DNA of 47,439 nucleotides from Pseudomonadales bacterium (GTDB lineage: Bacteria > Pseudomonadota > Gammaproteobacteria > Pseudomonadales > Azotimanducaceae), in the NCBI GenBank assembly GCA_023300545.1, contig JALZVT010000045.1, forward strand, positions 1 through 47,439. Direction: 5' to 3'. The first letter of the stretch is position 1. Each line of letters begins with the position of its first letter. Made by a program: the position numbers and the translations under genes. Of this stretch, positions 1 through 7,956 are shown in pieces. The notes below the pieces were generated by a model, which was not told where the DNA came from, did not search any database, and worked only from the letters and a program-made list of their open reading frames with translations.

Positions 1-1214
1 TACTCAAAACTGCTTACGGCTAACGCTCCGATTCTTCTGCCCATTTTGTTGCCGGCTTCGGTAGATGATCGATAGTGAACACCGTCATAGATGCGTGCGT
101 CAGAAACTTCCTGAATGAAATGTTTGATGGTGCTCCAGCTGCGCGTTGCTCCATGTGCTGTCGTGCTGGTTGTTGTTAGAACAGGCATTGGATTATCGCC
201 AACTTCTGCCTCGAGAATGGTTCCAACCGTTGCGGCAACAACACAGTGCGCGCAAGGATACTCCGGGTGCATGGGTGTTGAGATGTATGGTGTCCAACTT
301 GCGTCTCGCTGCGTGGTCTTGTTGTTGTCTTGATCGGCGTTGCGAATGGCGGTAATGGGTCTCCAGAACGCGTAATGATATTTTGCCTCAAACACCGCGA
401 TTAGGGCGTCATCGGTTGCCTGAGTAATGACAGCAAACAGGCGAGCATTTTGCGTTGGACTTCTGCCAGCTTGTAGTGCGACAGAGTGAACGAGGCCGTG
501 GTAAATCGGCGGTAGAGTAGCTTCCCAGAATAATGCCATTGCAGTCTGTTCTTTTGTCCGTTTCGTGCTGTTTACGGCTCCCATTTCCTTAACTTCGTTG
601 AAGTCGCGTGCCCATGCTCGACTGTCTAGAGCGGGCGGCGCTGTGGGTCTGAACTGGGCGGCGCTCGCCAATAGCCACGGCTGGCGTTTAGGCCACGCAG
701 GAACTGCAGGAATGACTGTGGGCACGTAGCCTCCAGCAGTTGTGAGAGGGCGGTAGGTTTCTTGTAGATCTGCGCCGTCGCTCGCACGTGTGGCTAACAC
801 CGCTTCTGCCGCCTTTTTCCCGGCTAAAATTCCCGCGTCTTTGTTAGGGCCGTCAGGTACGGTCTTCAAGGCCTTGGAATAGGCCGCTTCGATTGTGGTC
901 CTCTGCTTTGGGAGTAACGCGGTTAAGCTCCAGAAACACGCGGACGCAACCGCCGAGTCTACGGATGCGCCCGGTGATGGAGCTAGTCCCAAGCTCTGGG
1001 GATACTCGCCGCTAACAGAGTTTGCTGCCGCAAAGATTGCCGTGTGTACGAGACCCATAAGCCGATTTGCCGGTGGAGTATGGAGCTTTGCCTCAACGAC
1101 AATGTTTCGGGCTGTAATGTTCCAATCGGTTACAACGTCAGCGTACGCTACACAGCTGGACAGCAGTGAAAGCCATAAAGTGGTGCTGAGCAAAATAGTT
1201 AGTCGAGCAGGCAT
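1..1214 (-). CDS. Vanadium-dependent haloperoxidase-like (PAP2 superfamily) exported protein, 3' end at window edge
   Basis: I translated this frame by hand from an ATG at 1214-1212 preceded by an AGAGAG ribosome site; it stays open for 404 codons to base 3. Bases 2-1 read TA, so the next codon is either a stop or Tyr, and the protein may be essentially complete. An N-terminal signal peptide covers about residues 1-25, cleaved either after AYA (SPase I) or at a lipobox-like LSSC (Cys21). The C-terminal half carries the vanadate/phosphate pocket of the VCPO/PAP2 fold: K278 and R285 in KYHYAFWRP, H323 in PCAHC, and R374 with H380 in ARIYDGVHYR, with the family's K+7=R and R+6=H spacing. The Ser and Gly of the fungal enzyme's SGH are Cys and Ala here. 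Family members oxidise halides with peroxide or act as acid phosphatases; which applies here cannot be told. No functional partner is visible nearby. Confidence 0.85.
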   Translation of the reverse strand, partial: MPARLTILLSTTLWLSLLSSCVAYADVVTDWNITARNIVVEAKLHTPPANRLMGLVHTAIFAAANSVSGEYPQSLGLAPSPGASVDSAVASACFWSLTALLPKQRTTIEAAYSKALKTVPDGPNKDAGILAGKKAAEAVLATRASDGADLQETYRPLTTAGGYVPTVIPAVPAWPKRQPWLLASAAQFRPTAPPALDSRAWARDFNEVKEMGAVNSTKRTKEQTAMALFWEATLPPIYHGLVHSVALQAGRSPTQNARLFAVITQATDDALIAVFEAKYHYAFWRPITAIRNADQDNNKTTQRDASWTPYISTPMHPEYPCAHCVVAATVGTILEAEVGDNPMPVLTTTSTTAHGATRSWSTIKHFIQEVSDARIYDGVHYRSSTEAGNKMGRRIGALAVSSFE

Positions 1215-1348
1215 AGATCTCTCTGTTTATTGCTGGGTGCTGTGAGTGTTGGTTTGCAGCATTTCACCGTAACTGCATTGGCGGTAGTACAAAACCTGTA
1301 CTGACAGGCTGCGTTAGCTCGTGATACGTTCTTTGCCCCCGACAGGCA

Positions 1349-2077
1349 GTGGCGAGAACACGGATGAGCGCGAAGGCAAGTTATGGTCAGTTTTGTCCCT
1401 TGGCAATGGCAGCAGAATTTTTGTGCAGTCGCTGGACGATACTCGTTTTGAGGGAGCTCCTGCTAGGCTCGCGTTCGTTCAATGATATAAGTCGGGGGGT
1501 TGCGAGAATGTCGAGAACTCTCCTGTCTTCACGTCTTAAAGAACTCACTGATCGCGGTATTGTGACAAAGCGCTTGGTTGATGGCAGTCGACACACGCAA
1601 TACCAGCTGACCCCTGCTGGAGACGCGCTTAGCAGTGTCGTGTTTGGCATGGCGGACTGGAGCCAGGAGTGGCTGCAAATCGAGCCCTCGCTAGAAAATA
1701 TTGAGCCTGATCATCTGATGTGGAACTTGCGCCGAAGCGCGCGCTCGCACCCGGACCTACCGAGTCCGTTTGTTGTGCATATCTATCTTTCTGAGCAGCC
1801 AACAGATCATCAAAACGGCTGGCTGGTTTTTAAAGACGATGAGGTTGAGCTTTGTATTGTTGACCATGGTTTTGAGGTGGACGTGCAGATTGAAGCGACA
1901 ACCAGAAACCTGACCCGTTGTTTTATGGGGTGGTGCAGCTATGCGGAAGCAATTGATAAGGGGGAGTTGACTTTGCGTGGGCCTGAACGCTTTACGAGCA
2001 TTGCTGAGCACTGGCTCGGTAGAAGTCGGCTGGCGAATATTGAGAAGCAACCCGAAGCACTGTTGGTTCGAGCTTGA
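1349..2077 (+). CDS. HxlR-family transcriptional regulator with SCP2-like C-terminal domain
   Basis: This 242-residue protein starts with a winged helix of the HxlR type at about residues 15-110. The hallmark is CPLAMAAEFLCSRWTILVLR followed by the recognition region with SRTLLSSRLKEL and the GIVTKR wing. HxlR proteins are DNA-binding regulators that often answer to reactive electrophiles or quinones. Residues about 140-230 look like the SCP2/sterol-carrier-type domain that some HxlR proteins carry as a ligand-binding module, including WLVFKDDEVELCIVDHGFEVDVQI. The call of this second domain is weaker. The start is GTG at 1349 with AGG upstream; an ATG at 1364 is possible. The gene is divergent from the haloperoxidase-like gene across 134 bp, so it may control it; that is inference from position only. 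Confidence 0.85.
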   Translation: MARTRMSAKASYGQFCPLAMAAEFLCSRWTILVLRELLLGSRSFNDISRGVARMSRTLLSSRLKELTDRGIVTKRLVDGSRHTQYQLTPAGDALSSVVFGMADWSQEWLQIEPSLENIEPDHLMWNLRRSARSHPDLPSPFVVHIYLSEQPTDHQNGWLVFKDDEVELCIVDHGFEVDVQIEATTRNLTRCFMGWCSYAEAIDKGELTLRGPERFTSIAEHWLGRSRLANIEKQPEALLVRA

Positions 2078-2096
2078 TTTTCTGTGGTCTAAGGCT

Positions 2097-2120
2097 GGGG
2101 TCAGAATAAATTCTGACCCC
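2097..2120. repeat. REP-like palindrome / possible bidirectional terminator
   Basis: A perfect inverted repeat with arms GGGGTCAGAAT (2097-2107) and ATTCTGACCCC (2110-2120) is separated by AA. It lies between the convergent ends of the HxlR and NYN genes, 20 and 7 bp from their stops, where a hairpin could end transcription both ways. A sibling with the same core is at 5740-5761. Palindromes of this GGGGTCAGA type resemble REP elements associated with Y1 transposases; no such transposase is in the window. Confidence 0.7.
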
Positions 2121-2126
2121 TTGGGG

Positions 2127-2960
2127 TTACATCAAGGTAATGAGATATCCACCTGAGCGCTCATCTTTTTGTAGCGTTAGCGCTTTTCTGTTCGCCGCCT
2201 CTTCTAACAGATCGCTGAATGAACTGAAGCCATAGGCCGATTCGCTGAACCCTGGCTTTCGGCGGCGCAAGGTCTGCTTGACCATTGAACCCCAAATCAC
2301 ATCACCCGCGCCGCGTTCAGCGTGCAAGGCTTCCGCCGTTTCGACCACGAGGTCAATCGCTTCTTGTACGTCCACGTCACTGGCGCTCGACTTGCTGGCG
2401 GTTTTCTCGCCGTCTTTGCTTTTGGTGCGGGCGGGTCGCTTACGCTTGGTTTTTGCCTTAGTCACAAGGTCTTCGTAAAAGAAGAACTCGTCGCAGTTGT
2501 TCATCAGCAGGTCAGACGTTGAATTTCGGGTGCCAACGCCAATTACTGTTTTCGCATTTTCGCGCAGTTTGCTCACGAGTGGCGAGAAGTCGGAGTCACC
2601 ACTGATGATCACAAAGGTGTCGATATGTTCCTTGGTGTAGCAGAGGTCAAGGGCGTCAACCACCATACGAATGTCAGCGGAGTTTTTGCCGCTTTGACGA
2701 ACATGCGGGATCTCGATGAGTTCAAACGCCGCTTCGTGCATGGTGGGTTTGAAGGTCTTGTAGCGGTCCCAGTCGCAGTAGGCTTTCTTGGCGACAATGC
2801 TGCCTTTGACTAATAGTCGTTCGAGAACTTTTTGGATGTCGAACTTGGCCTGTTTATTGTCGCGTACGCCCAGGGCCACATTTTCGAAGTCGCAAAAGAC
2901 GGCCATGCTGGCCTCGCGCGTCGTGTTGGGGCCGGAGTTTGCGGAAGGCGCATTGGTCAT
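2127..2960 (-). CDS. NYN-domain (PIN-like) nuclease family protein with C-terminal OST-HTH/LOTUS domain
   Basis: The 277-residue protein has an N-terminal NYN domain (about residues 18-165), a PIN/FEN-like fold expected to cut RNA with bound metal. Acidic residues sit at the expected places: D24 in FCDFEN, D96 in SADIRMVVD, and D122 and D124 in SGDSDFSPL. A Lys/Arg/Ser-rich linker (about 168-195) leads to a C-terminal OST-HTH/LOTUS-like domain (about 197-277) with YGFSSFSDLLEEA, an RNA-binding module. The substrate and role are not known from sequence. Start ATG at 2960 with only a weak ribosome site. The gene is convergent with the HxlR gene and divergent from padR. Confidence 0.88.
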   Translation of the reverse strand: MTNAPSANSGPNTTREASMAVFCDFENVALGVRDNKQAKFDIQKVLERLLVKGSIVAKKAYCDWDRYKTFKPTMHEAAFELIEIPHVRQSGKNSADIRMVVDALDLCYTKEHIDTFVIISGDSDFSPLVSKLRENAKTVIGVGTRNSTSDLLMNNCDEFFFYEDLVTKAKTKRKRPARTKSKDGEKTASKSSASDVDVQEAIDLVVETAEALHAERGAGDVIWGSMVKQTLRRRKPGFSESAYGFSSFSDLLEEAANRKALTLQKDERSGGYLITLM

Positions 2961-3013
2961 TAGTCGTCTCTAGGCGGGGTAGGGGAGGCGCACTGTGGCA
3001 TGCAGCGAGTTGC

Positions 3014-3050
3014 ATCTATACTGTGTAATACATAGTGTATATTGCATAGT
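3014..3050. promoter_or_regulatory. Dyad-rich AT segment, candidate PadR operator
   Basis: Between the divergent NYN and padR genes lies an AT-rich patch with a perfect ATACA-TAG-TGTAT dyad (3028-3040), flanked by further ATAC and GCATAG half-site-like words. PadR proteins commonly bind ACAT/ATGT dyads and repress their own gene. Position and base pattern fit autoregulation; no binding is demonstrated. Confidence 0.45.
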
Positions 3051-3090
3051 AAATTATGATCAGTAATGGCGGGCAAACGGATGGTTGAGC

Positions 3091-3441
3091 ATGGACGCGC
3101 AGGCGCTCGATAAGTTGCGATCTGAACTGCGTCGCGGCGCTATTGTACTGGCGGTGCTGGTGCAGTTACGCGACGAGCACTACGGCTATTCCCTGCGCAA
3201 GGCGCTGGCCGCTGCCGGTATTCAGGTCGAAGAAGGCACGCTCTATCCATTAGTGAGACGGCTGGAAAAGCAGGGACTGCTGGTGAGCGAATGGCGCGAA
3301 GAAGAAAAACGCAGAAAGCGCTTTTATTCGCTCTCGCCCGACGGTGGCCGTGCACTGGATGAGTTGCTGCTTGACTGGAACAGCCTGCACACGGGGATTA
3401 ACCGCTTGCTCGACACAAAGAAGCCCAGTGCGCGTAAATGA
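3091..3441 (+). CDS. PadR-family transcriptional regulator
   Basis: The 116-residue product matches the small PadR class almost end to end. The winged helix includes AIVLAVLVQLRDEHYGYSLR, then the recognition helix with EEGTLYPLVRRLEKQGLL and the wing SEWREEEKRRKRFYSLS, followed by a C-terminal helix DELLLDWNSLHTGINRLL for dimerisation. It is expected to be a DNA-binding repressor. The start chosen is ATG at 3091; a TTG two codons earlier (3085) is in frame. The dyad at 3028-3040 may be its own operator. A short-chain dehydrogenase gene follows 83 bp downstream on the same strand and is a possible but unproven target. Confidence 0.9.
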   Translation: MDAQALDKLRSELRRGAIVLAVLVQLRDEHYGYSLRKALAAAGIQVEEGTLYPLVRRLEKQGLLVSEWREEEKRRKRFYSLSPDGGRALDELLLDWNSLHTGINRLLDTKKPSARK

Positions 3442-3524
3442 TGCGCTAGCAGGTTGTTACCTGATGCTTGCCTATCGGCGGTTGCGGTAGACTCTGGGTT
3501 TACGATTTTGGCTGAGGATAAGAG

Positions 3525-4406
3525 ATGGGTTTACTAGACGGTAAGGTAGCGATTGTAACTGGCGCGGGTGGTGGTCTTGGCAGAAGCCATTCTCTGTTGC
3601 TGGCCCAACACGGCGCCTCGGTTGTGGTGAACGATCTGGGTGGTGCTCGAGATGGTACTGGTGGTGGCAGCAGCATGGCCGATACGGTGGTTGACGAGAT
3701 CAAAGCAGCCGGCGGTAAGGCGGTTGCTAATTACGGCAGCGTTACCGATGCAGACGCAGGCACAGCGATGGTAAAAACGGCGGTTGATACCTTCGGCCGC
3801 TTAGACATTCTTATCAATAACGCGGGCATTCTGCGCGACAAGTCGTTCAAGAAGATGGACGATGCCATGTGGGACGCGGTGATTGATGTGCATTTGCGCG
3901 GCACTTATCTCGTGACTAAGGCGGCCTGGAAGCAGTTTCTTGAGCAAGGTGAGGGCGGACGTATCGTTAACACGAGTTCCACCAGTGGCCTGATTGGTAA
4001 TTTTGGCCAGGCGAACTATGGTGCGGCAAAAGCGGGTATCGCCGGGTTCAGCCGAGTGCTGGCGCTAGAAGGCCGAAAATCAAACATCACTGTGAATACG
4101 CTGGCTCCGGCGGCCTATTCGCGCATGACTGAAGACCTTATGCCGTCTGACGATTCAACTGCCGAGGCTCTGGCGCCAGAGAAAGTGTCGCCGCCGATTG
4201 TTTGGCTGTGTACTGACGAAGCCGAACGTATTACGGGTCAGCAATTTTGTGTTCGTGGCAATCGAGTGTCGTTGTTGTCGTGGCAGGTCACCGAGATTGC
4301 CGAGCGCAGTTCGAGAGAGCCGGCCTGGGATGTTGCTGAGATTGGCGAAAAGATTCTAGCCAGTCAGGACAGCTGGCCAAAGCTGCTTAAGCCAAACGAC
4401 GTTTAG
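3525..4406 (+). CDS. Short-chain dehydrogenase, (3R)-hydroxyacyl-CoA dehydrogenase type
   Basis: The 293-residue protein is a classical SDR: NAD(P)-binding TGAGGGLG at 12-19, NNAG at 98-101, a Ser-rich catalytic strand NTSSTSG near 149-155, and YGAAK with Y165 and K169. The stretch after strand 2, [15 protein letters not shown] (36-50), is characteristic of the dehydrogenase unit of peroxisomal multifunctional enzyme 2 and its bacterial homologues, so a (3R)-3-hydroxyacyl-CoA substrate is the best guess. About 40 residues follow the core fold. The start is ATG at 3525 behind GAGGATAA. It is the last gene on the plus strand before a convergent terminator hairpin. No thioesterase, hydratase or acyl-CoA gene is adjacent, so the pathway is open. 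Confidence 0.85.
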   Translation: MGLLDGKVAIVTGAGGGLGRSHSLLLAQHGASVVVNDLGGARDGTGGGSSMADTVVDEIKAAGGKAVANYGSVTDADAGTAMVKTAVDTFGRLDILINNAGILRDKSFKKMDDAMWDAVIDVHLRGTYLVTKAAWKQFLEQGEGGRIVNTSSTSGLIGNFGQANYGAAKAGIAGFSRVLALEGRKSNITVNTLAPAAYSRMTEDLMPSDDSTAEALAPEKVSPPIVWLCTDEAERITGQQFCVRGNRVSLLSWQVTEIAERSSREPAWDVAEIGEKILASQDSWPKLLKPNDV

Positions 4407-4424
4407 CTCTATCTAGCTCTACTA

Positions 4425-4445
4425 GGGGGCCGGTACACGGCCCCT
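4425..4445. terminator. Convergent hairpin between SDR and phosphatase-like gene
   Basis: GGGGCCG (4426-4432) and CGGCCCC (4438-4444) form a 7-bp G+C-only stem with a GTACA loop. It begins 19 bp after the dehydrogenase stop and abuts the stop codon of the opposing gene. The position suits a shared terminator, though the T-tract is minimal on either strand. Confidence 0.55.
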
Positions 4446-5065
4446 TACTCGCCGATGGCCGAAGGTGTCCAGTCACAGTTTTCGCAATCGGTAGCAACGT
4501 TGTTGTCTTTTAACACGTCCAGAATGAAGTTTGTCCAGACGCTGTTGGGTACCCATATTGAATTCATGTCGGCCTTCGCTGTGGCCAGTGGCACGTCGTT
4601 CTCTAGAACCCTGTACAACAGAGAAAACGCAGTAGCTCGGTAGTTGGCCTGGCAGTGCAGCAGGGTTTTTCGTTCTGGTTCTAGCAACATGGCCTGTGCG
4701 AATAAGTAGTAGTCGCGTTTTTGTGGCGCCGTCCAGTCCACCGGGATGTGCAGATAGTTCAGACCCAGCTCTTTGGCAATGCGATCTTCTGCGGGTAGGG
4801 AGTGTTTCTGATCGCTGAACGCGATGTAGATAACGCGTTCAACGCCAGCGGCTTTCTGCGCCTTGAGTTGATCGGCGCTGGGTTGGCCGCTACTGGCAAA
4901 CCGATCTGAGTAGGCGATGTAGTGAAAGATACCCTTTTCAACGGCAGGGTCGGTTTCAGCCGCCCAGGTGGCCAGTGGGCTGTTGATAAAAACAAATGCG
5001 ATGATAGACGCTATCAGGCGTTTGGGTGTGGTGCTTGCCACCTTAGTATTTACAATTTTTAGCAT
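4445..5065 (-). CDS. Exported DUF442/tyrosine-phosphatase-like protein
   Basis: The 206-residue protein has a signal peptide (about 1-35: basic n-region, hydrophobic LIASIIAFVFINSPLATWAA, cleavage near WAA-ET). The mature part looks like the DUF442/dual-specificity phosphatase fold: SSGQPSADQL near 58-67, typical of the family's start, and a P-loop HCQANYR with Cys and Arg four residues apart, as in the HCxSGxR loop of DUF442 proteins. Family members are cysteine phosphatases or relatives of uncertain substrate. Two cysteines near the C-terminus (DCENCDW) could form a disulfide in the periplasm. The ATG at 5065 follows AGGATC. No functional partner is evident. Confidence 0.75.
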   Translation of the reverse strand: MLKIVNTKVASTTPKRLIASIIAFVFINSPLATWAAETDPAVEKGIFHYIAYSDRFASSGQPSADQLKAQKAAGVERVIYIAFSDQKHSLPAEDRIAKELGLNYLHIPVDWTAPQKRDYYLFAQAMLLEPERKTLLHCQANYRATAFSLLYRVLENDVPLATAKADMNSIWVPNSVWTNFILDVLKDNNVATDCENCDWTPSAIGE

Positions 5066-5125
5066 AGCATTTGATCCTGTTGATAACCTGAGCTGGCTCT
5101 GGATGAGAAGCAGAAACGGTCTATG

Positions 5126-5692
5126 TTAAGGCGCAAGGCTAGAGCGCGATGTAATGCCCCAATTTCCGTTGACGCGCGTGACGATGTAGAGCGACTGATA
5201 GACCCCAATGCTCTCGTTACTTTTGTTGAAACGCTCAAACGTTGTTGCGATGTGTACCTTGGTCGGTGAAGCCATCACCACTTCGCGACTGAGCCAGTGC
5301 GAATGATCCCAACCGATTTTAGCGAGTGCTTTGAAGGGCGGGGTTTTACTGAATTCTTCATTGGTATTCCACACGGTGACCGTGCCGCTGGCGAATCGCA
5401 CGTGCGGGTAGTTCAGCGTGGCAGCCCAGCCTTTCATGTCGCGCTGGTTAAACGTGGTCATAAATCGGTCGAGTACTTTTTGGGCGGCCTGGGTGGCGGC
5501 GGGGTGTTGTTGCGGGTGTTCTGCCCAGGCTGAACTGGCACTAACCCATAAGAAGATAGTGAGCAGGCCCGCTGTTGCCGAGTTTTTTAGGGCAGAGGCT
5601 TTCAGGTTGGTTCGTGGTGCAGTGATATTCATGTAGGCGTCCAGTAAATCAGCGGGAGGTGTCTTGCTCGTTTGTGGGTTGATGGTGTGCAT
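5126..5692 (-). CDS. Exported hypothetical protein (NTF2/SnoaL-like guess)
   Basis: I do not recognise a named family. The open frame extends up to 5809, but the chosen start is ATG at 5692, which has GGAG eight bases upstream (188 residues). An ATG at 5632 would give a more normal signal peptide, MNITAPRTNLKASALKNSAT then a hydrophobic run ending in SSAWA-EH. The mature part, with AAQKVLDRFMTTFNQRDMKGWAATLNYPHVRF and later IATTFERFNKSNESIGVYQSLYIV, has the helix-then-sheet pattern and the 'TFNQRD' style opening of NTF2/SnoaL-like folds, so a small periplasmic protein of that fold is my guess. It is divergent from the DUF3604 lipoprotein gene. Confidence 0.65.
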   Translation of the reverse strand: MHTINPQTSKTPPADLLDAYMNITAPRTNLKASALKNSATAGLLTIFLWVSASSAWAEHPQQHPAATQAAQKVLDRFMTTFNQRDMKGWAATLNYPHVRFASGTVTVWNTNEEFSKTPPFKALAKIGWDHSHWLSREVVMASPTKVHIATTFERFNKSNESIGVYQSLYIVTRVNGNWGITSRSSLAP

Positions 5693-5739
5693 TAGATCGG
5701 CTCCAAACCCACGGCTATTTATAGCAAGCACAGCGAACG

Positions 5740-5761
5740 GAGTCAGAATTGATTCTGACTC
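5740..5761. repeat. Second copy of the GTCAGAAT palindrome, in a divergent promoter region
   Basis: Arms GAGTCAGAAT (5740-5749) and ATTCTGACTC (5752-5761) flank TG. The core GTCAGAAT-NN-ATTCTGAC is identical to the copy at 2097-2120; the outer bases and spacer differ. This copy lies between divergent genes (starts 5692 and 5829) rather than at gene ends, so it could be either a dispersed REP-like element or an operator. Confidence 0.65.
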
Positions 5762-5828
5762 GGTATCGAAGCAGCTGACGGTCTGTTTTGAGGTAAACTG
5801 CGAGGACAAAAATTGGGGAGGCTAAGCG

Positions 5829-7940
5829 ATGCAAGAAACGATCAAGTCAGGATTTTTCGGTGCGTTCTCGCGCCTGATAGTACTCGTTGTAGGTGCGCTC
5901 GGGTTACTGCTGCTATCTGCCTGCGGAGACAAGCCGGCAACGTTGCCAGACGCGGGCGCAGGTGAAATCGCAACTGGGGTTGAGGCGAAGGTTGCCAGCG
6001 CTGTTGCTGATGCAGCTGCGGCTGACGAGCTAGCGCAAACAGCAGGGCGTCGCTTTGGCGGTGTTGCATTGTCCTTGCCGGCCGATCTGCTTGCGCCGCA
6101 TCCAGAGCGAAACGCTGCGCGCAAAGCCTTCTTTGGGGATCTGCACGTGCATACCGAGTATTCGTTTGATGCGTTCGCCTTTGGCACTATCGCCACACCC
6201 TATGATGCGTATCGCTATGCGCAAGGCGAAGCCATACAGCATCCTGGGGGTTTTGATGTGCAACTCAGAGAGCCGTTGGATTTTTACGCAGTCACCGATC
6301 ACGCGATGTTCCTGGGTGCTGTTAAAGAAGCAGCAGATACGACTACTGAGTTCTCCAAGCAAGATTATGTGAGTGGGCTGCATAATCTAAATGCGCCCGA
6401 AAACATGACTGTGGAGAGTCTTCCGAGTCGCTTTGCCGCATTCCAGAGCTTCTTGCCAAAGACTCTTGCTGGCATCGCGGATGGGAGCGTTGATGAAGAT
6501 TTGATTAATGGGATAATCAAAAACGCGTGGGCCGATATTGTTGAGGCTGCCGAAGTGCACAACGAGCCAGGGAAATTCACTACCTTTGTCGCATACGAGT
6601 ACACCTCATCCACAGACGATCGAGGCAATTTGCATCGCAACGTCATTTTTCGCGACTCTGACCGGCTGCCAGCGATACCGTTTTCTCGGTTTCACAGTCA
6701 AAACCCCGAGGGATTGTGGGATTGGATGGATGAACTGCGAGATCGGGGCGTGGAAGCACTGGCGATACCGCACAACTCCAATGGTTCTAATGGCCAGATG
6801 TTCAAGCTGGTTGACTGGGCCGGTGATCCGTTGGATGAGGCGTACGCTGCCCAGCGGGCTCGTAATGAACCGCTGGTCGAAATTACTCAGGTGAAAGGCA
6901 CCTCCGAAACCCACCCCTTATTGTCTACCACTGATGAATGGGCCAATTTTGAGATCATGCCGTATCGGGTGGCAACAACCTTAGCCAGTGAGCCCAGCGG
7001 TTCTTATGTGCGAGAAGCGCTGCTCAACGGTCTGGCATTTGAAGACTCGGGCATGACCAGTCCTTATCGGTTTGGCGTTGTCGGTGCATCAGACACCCAT
7101 ACCGGCGCTGCCACGCTCAATGAAGAAACCTACTTTTCCAAAGCGGGCTTGATTGATGCCGACGGTCAACGGCGTGGGTCTTTGCCCCTTGAACCCCAAG
7201 TTGCGGCTGCTATGCGTGAATCGGGAGTCGCTAAGGTGACGGAGATTGGTGATGCGGAATACACCACAGGTTCGTTCGAAACCTGGGGTGCTTCGGGCCT
7301 CACCGGTGTGTGGGCCGAAGAGAATACGCGGGAATCTATCTATCGCGCGTTTCGCCGTAAAGAGACCTTTGCAACCTCAGGACCGCGGATTCGAGTCAGT
7401 TTGTTTGCGGGTTACCAACTTGGCGAAGAGGTGCTCGATAGCTCAGCAGGACTGGCTGCTGCGTATCGAAACGGCGTCAGTATGGGCTCTGACTTGTTGG
7501 CTCGCGGCAGCCAAACGCCTTCTTTTGTTGCGCGGGCTGTGCAAGATCCTAAATCGGCGCCGCTTGAGCGTCTGCAGATTGTGAAAGGCTGGACGATTGA
7601 GGGTAAACATCATGAAAAGGTTTTTGATGTTGCCTGCTCTGGCGGCGGCGCTCCTGACGGAAGCACCCACCGCTGCCCAGATAACGGCTCGCGAGTCGAC
7701 ATCAGTACCTGCTCCACAACCGCTGGAAGTGGGGCCGCGCAGTTGCAACGTGTGTGGAGTGACCCGGAATTCAATGCTGAGCATCGCGCCTTCTACTACG
7801 TTCGCGCGCTGGAGAACCCAACCTGTCGTTGGTCGACCTGGGACGCCGTTAAAGCAGGCGTACCCCCTAGGTCAGACCTACAGCCGACGTTGCAGGAGCG
7901 TGCTTGGTCGTCGTCGATCTGGTTCGTACCGGCGGGTTGA
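5829..7940 (+). CDS. DUF3604 lipoprotein (PHP-like metal-binding fold)
   Basis: The 703-residue protein begins with a lipoprotein signal ending in LSAC (Cys32), so it should be anchored to a membrane on the outer side of the inner membrane. An Ala-rich linker runs to about residue 95. The DUF3604 domain then starts with FFGDLHVHTEYSFDAF (H106, H108) and continues with FYAVTDHAMF, IPHNSN and GVVGASDTHTG, the His/Asp motifs of a PHP-like metal site. DUF3604 proteins are large, widespread in marine and soil bacteria and biochemically uncharacterised to my knowledge; hydrolase activity on a phosphorylated or other ester is only an inference from the PHP resemblance. Start ATG follows GGGGAGG. It ends 16 bp from the convergent J-domain gene. 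Confidence 0.88.
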   Translation: MQETIKSGFFGAFSRLIVLVVGALGLLLLSACGDKPATLPDAGAGEIATGVEAKVASAVADAAAADELAQTAGRRFGGVALSLPADLLAPHPERNAARKAFFGDLHVHTEYSFDAFAFGTIATPYDAYRYAQGEAIQHPGGFDVQLREPLDFYAVTDHAMFLGAVKEAADTTTEFSKQDYVSGLHNLNAPENMTVESLPSRFAAFQSFLPKTLAGIADGSVDEDLINGIIKNAWADIVEAAEVHNEPGKFTTFVAYEYTSSTDDRGNLHRNVIFRDSDRLPAIPFSRFHSQNPEGLWDWMDELRDRGVEALAIPHNSNGSNGQMFKLVDWAGDPLDEAYAAQRARNEPLVEITQVKGTSETHPLLSTTDEWANFEIMPYRVATTLASEPSGSYVREALLNGLAFEDSGMTSPYRFGVVGASDTHTGAATLNEETYFSKAGLIDADGQRRGSLPLEPQVAAAMRESGVAKVTEIGDAEYTTGSFETWGASGLTGVWAEENTRESIYRAFRRKETFATSGPRIRVSLFAGYQLGEEVLDSSAGLAAAYRNGVSMGSDLLARGSQTPSFVARAVQDPKSAPLERLQIVKGWTIEGKHHEKVFDVACSGGGAPDGSTHRCPDNGSRVDISTCSTTAGSGAAQLQRVWSDPEFNAEHRAFYYVRALENPTCRWSTWDAVKAGVPPRSDLQPTLQERAWSSSIWFVPAG

Positions 7941-7956
7941 TACCTAACGTTGCGAG

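Noticed and set aside
895-1245. 116-codon plus-strand frame in the first kilobase
   Set aside because: The minus strand encodes an open haloperoxidase-like protein with signal peptide and active-site motifs over the same bases.
3450-3470. Short CAGGT/ACCTG hairpin after padR as a terminator
   Set aside because: The stem is only five base pairs and no T-tract follows.
7597-7947. Plus-strand frame beginning MRVNIMKRFLMLPALAAALL that looks like a signal peptide
   Set aside because: It lies inside the 3' end of the DUF3604 gene in another frame, which stays open to 7940; the downstream part is low-complexity Arg-rich and shows no family.
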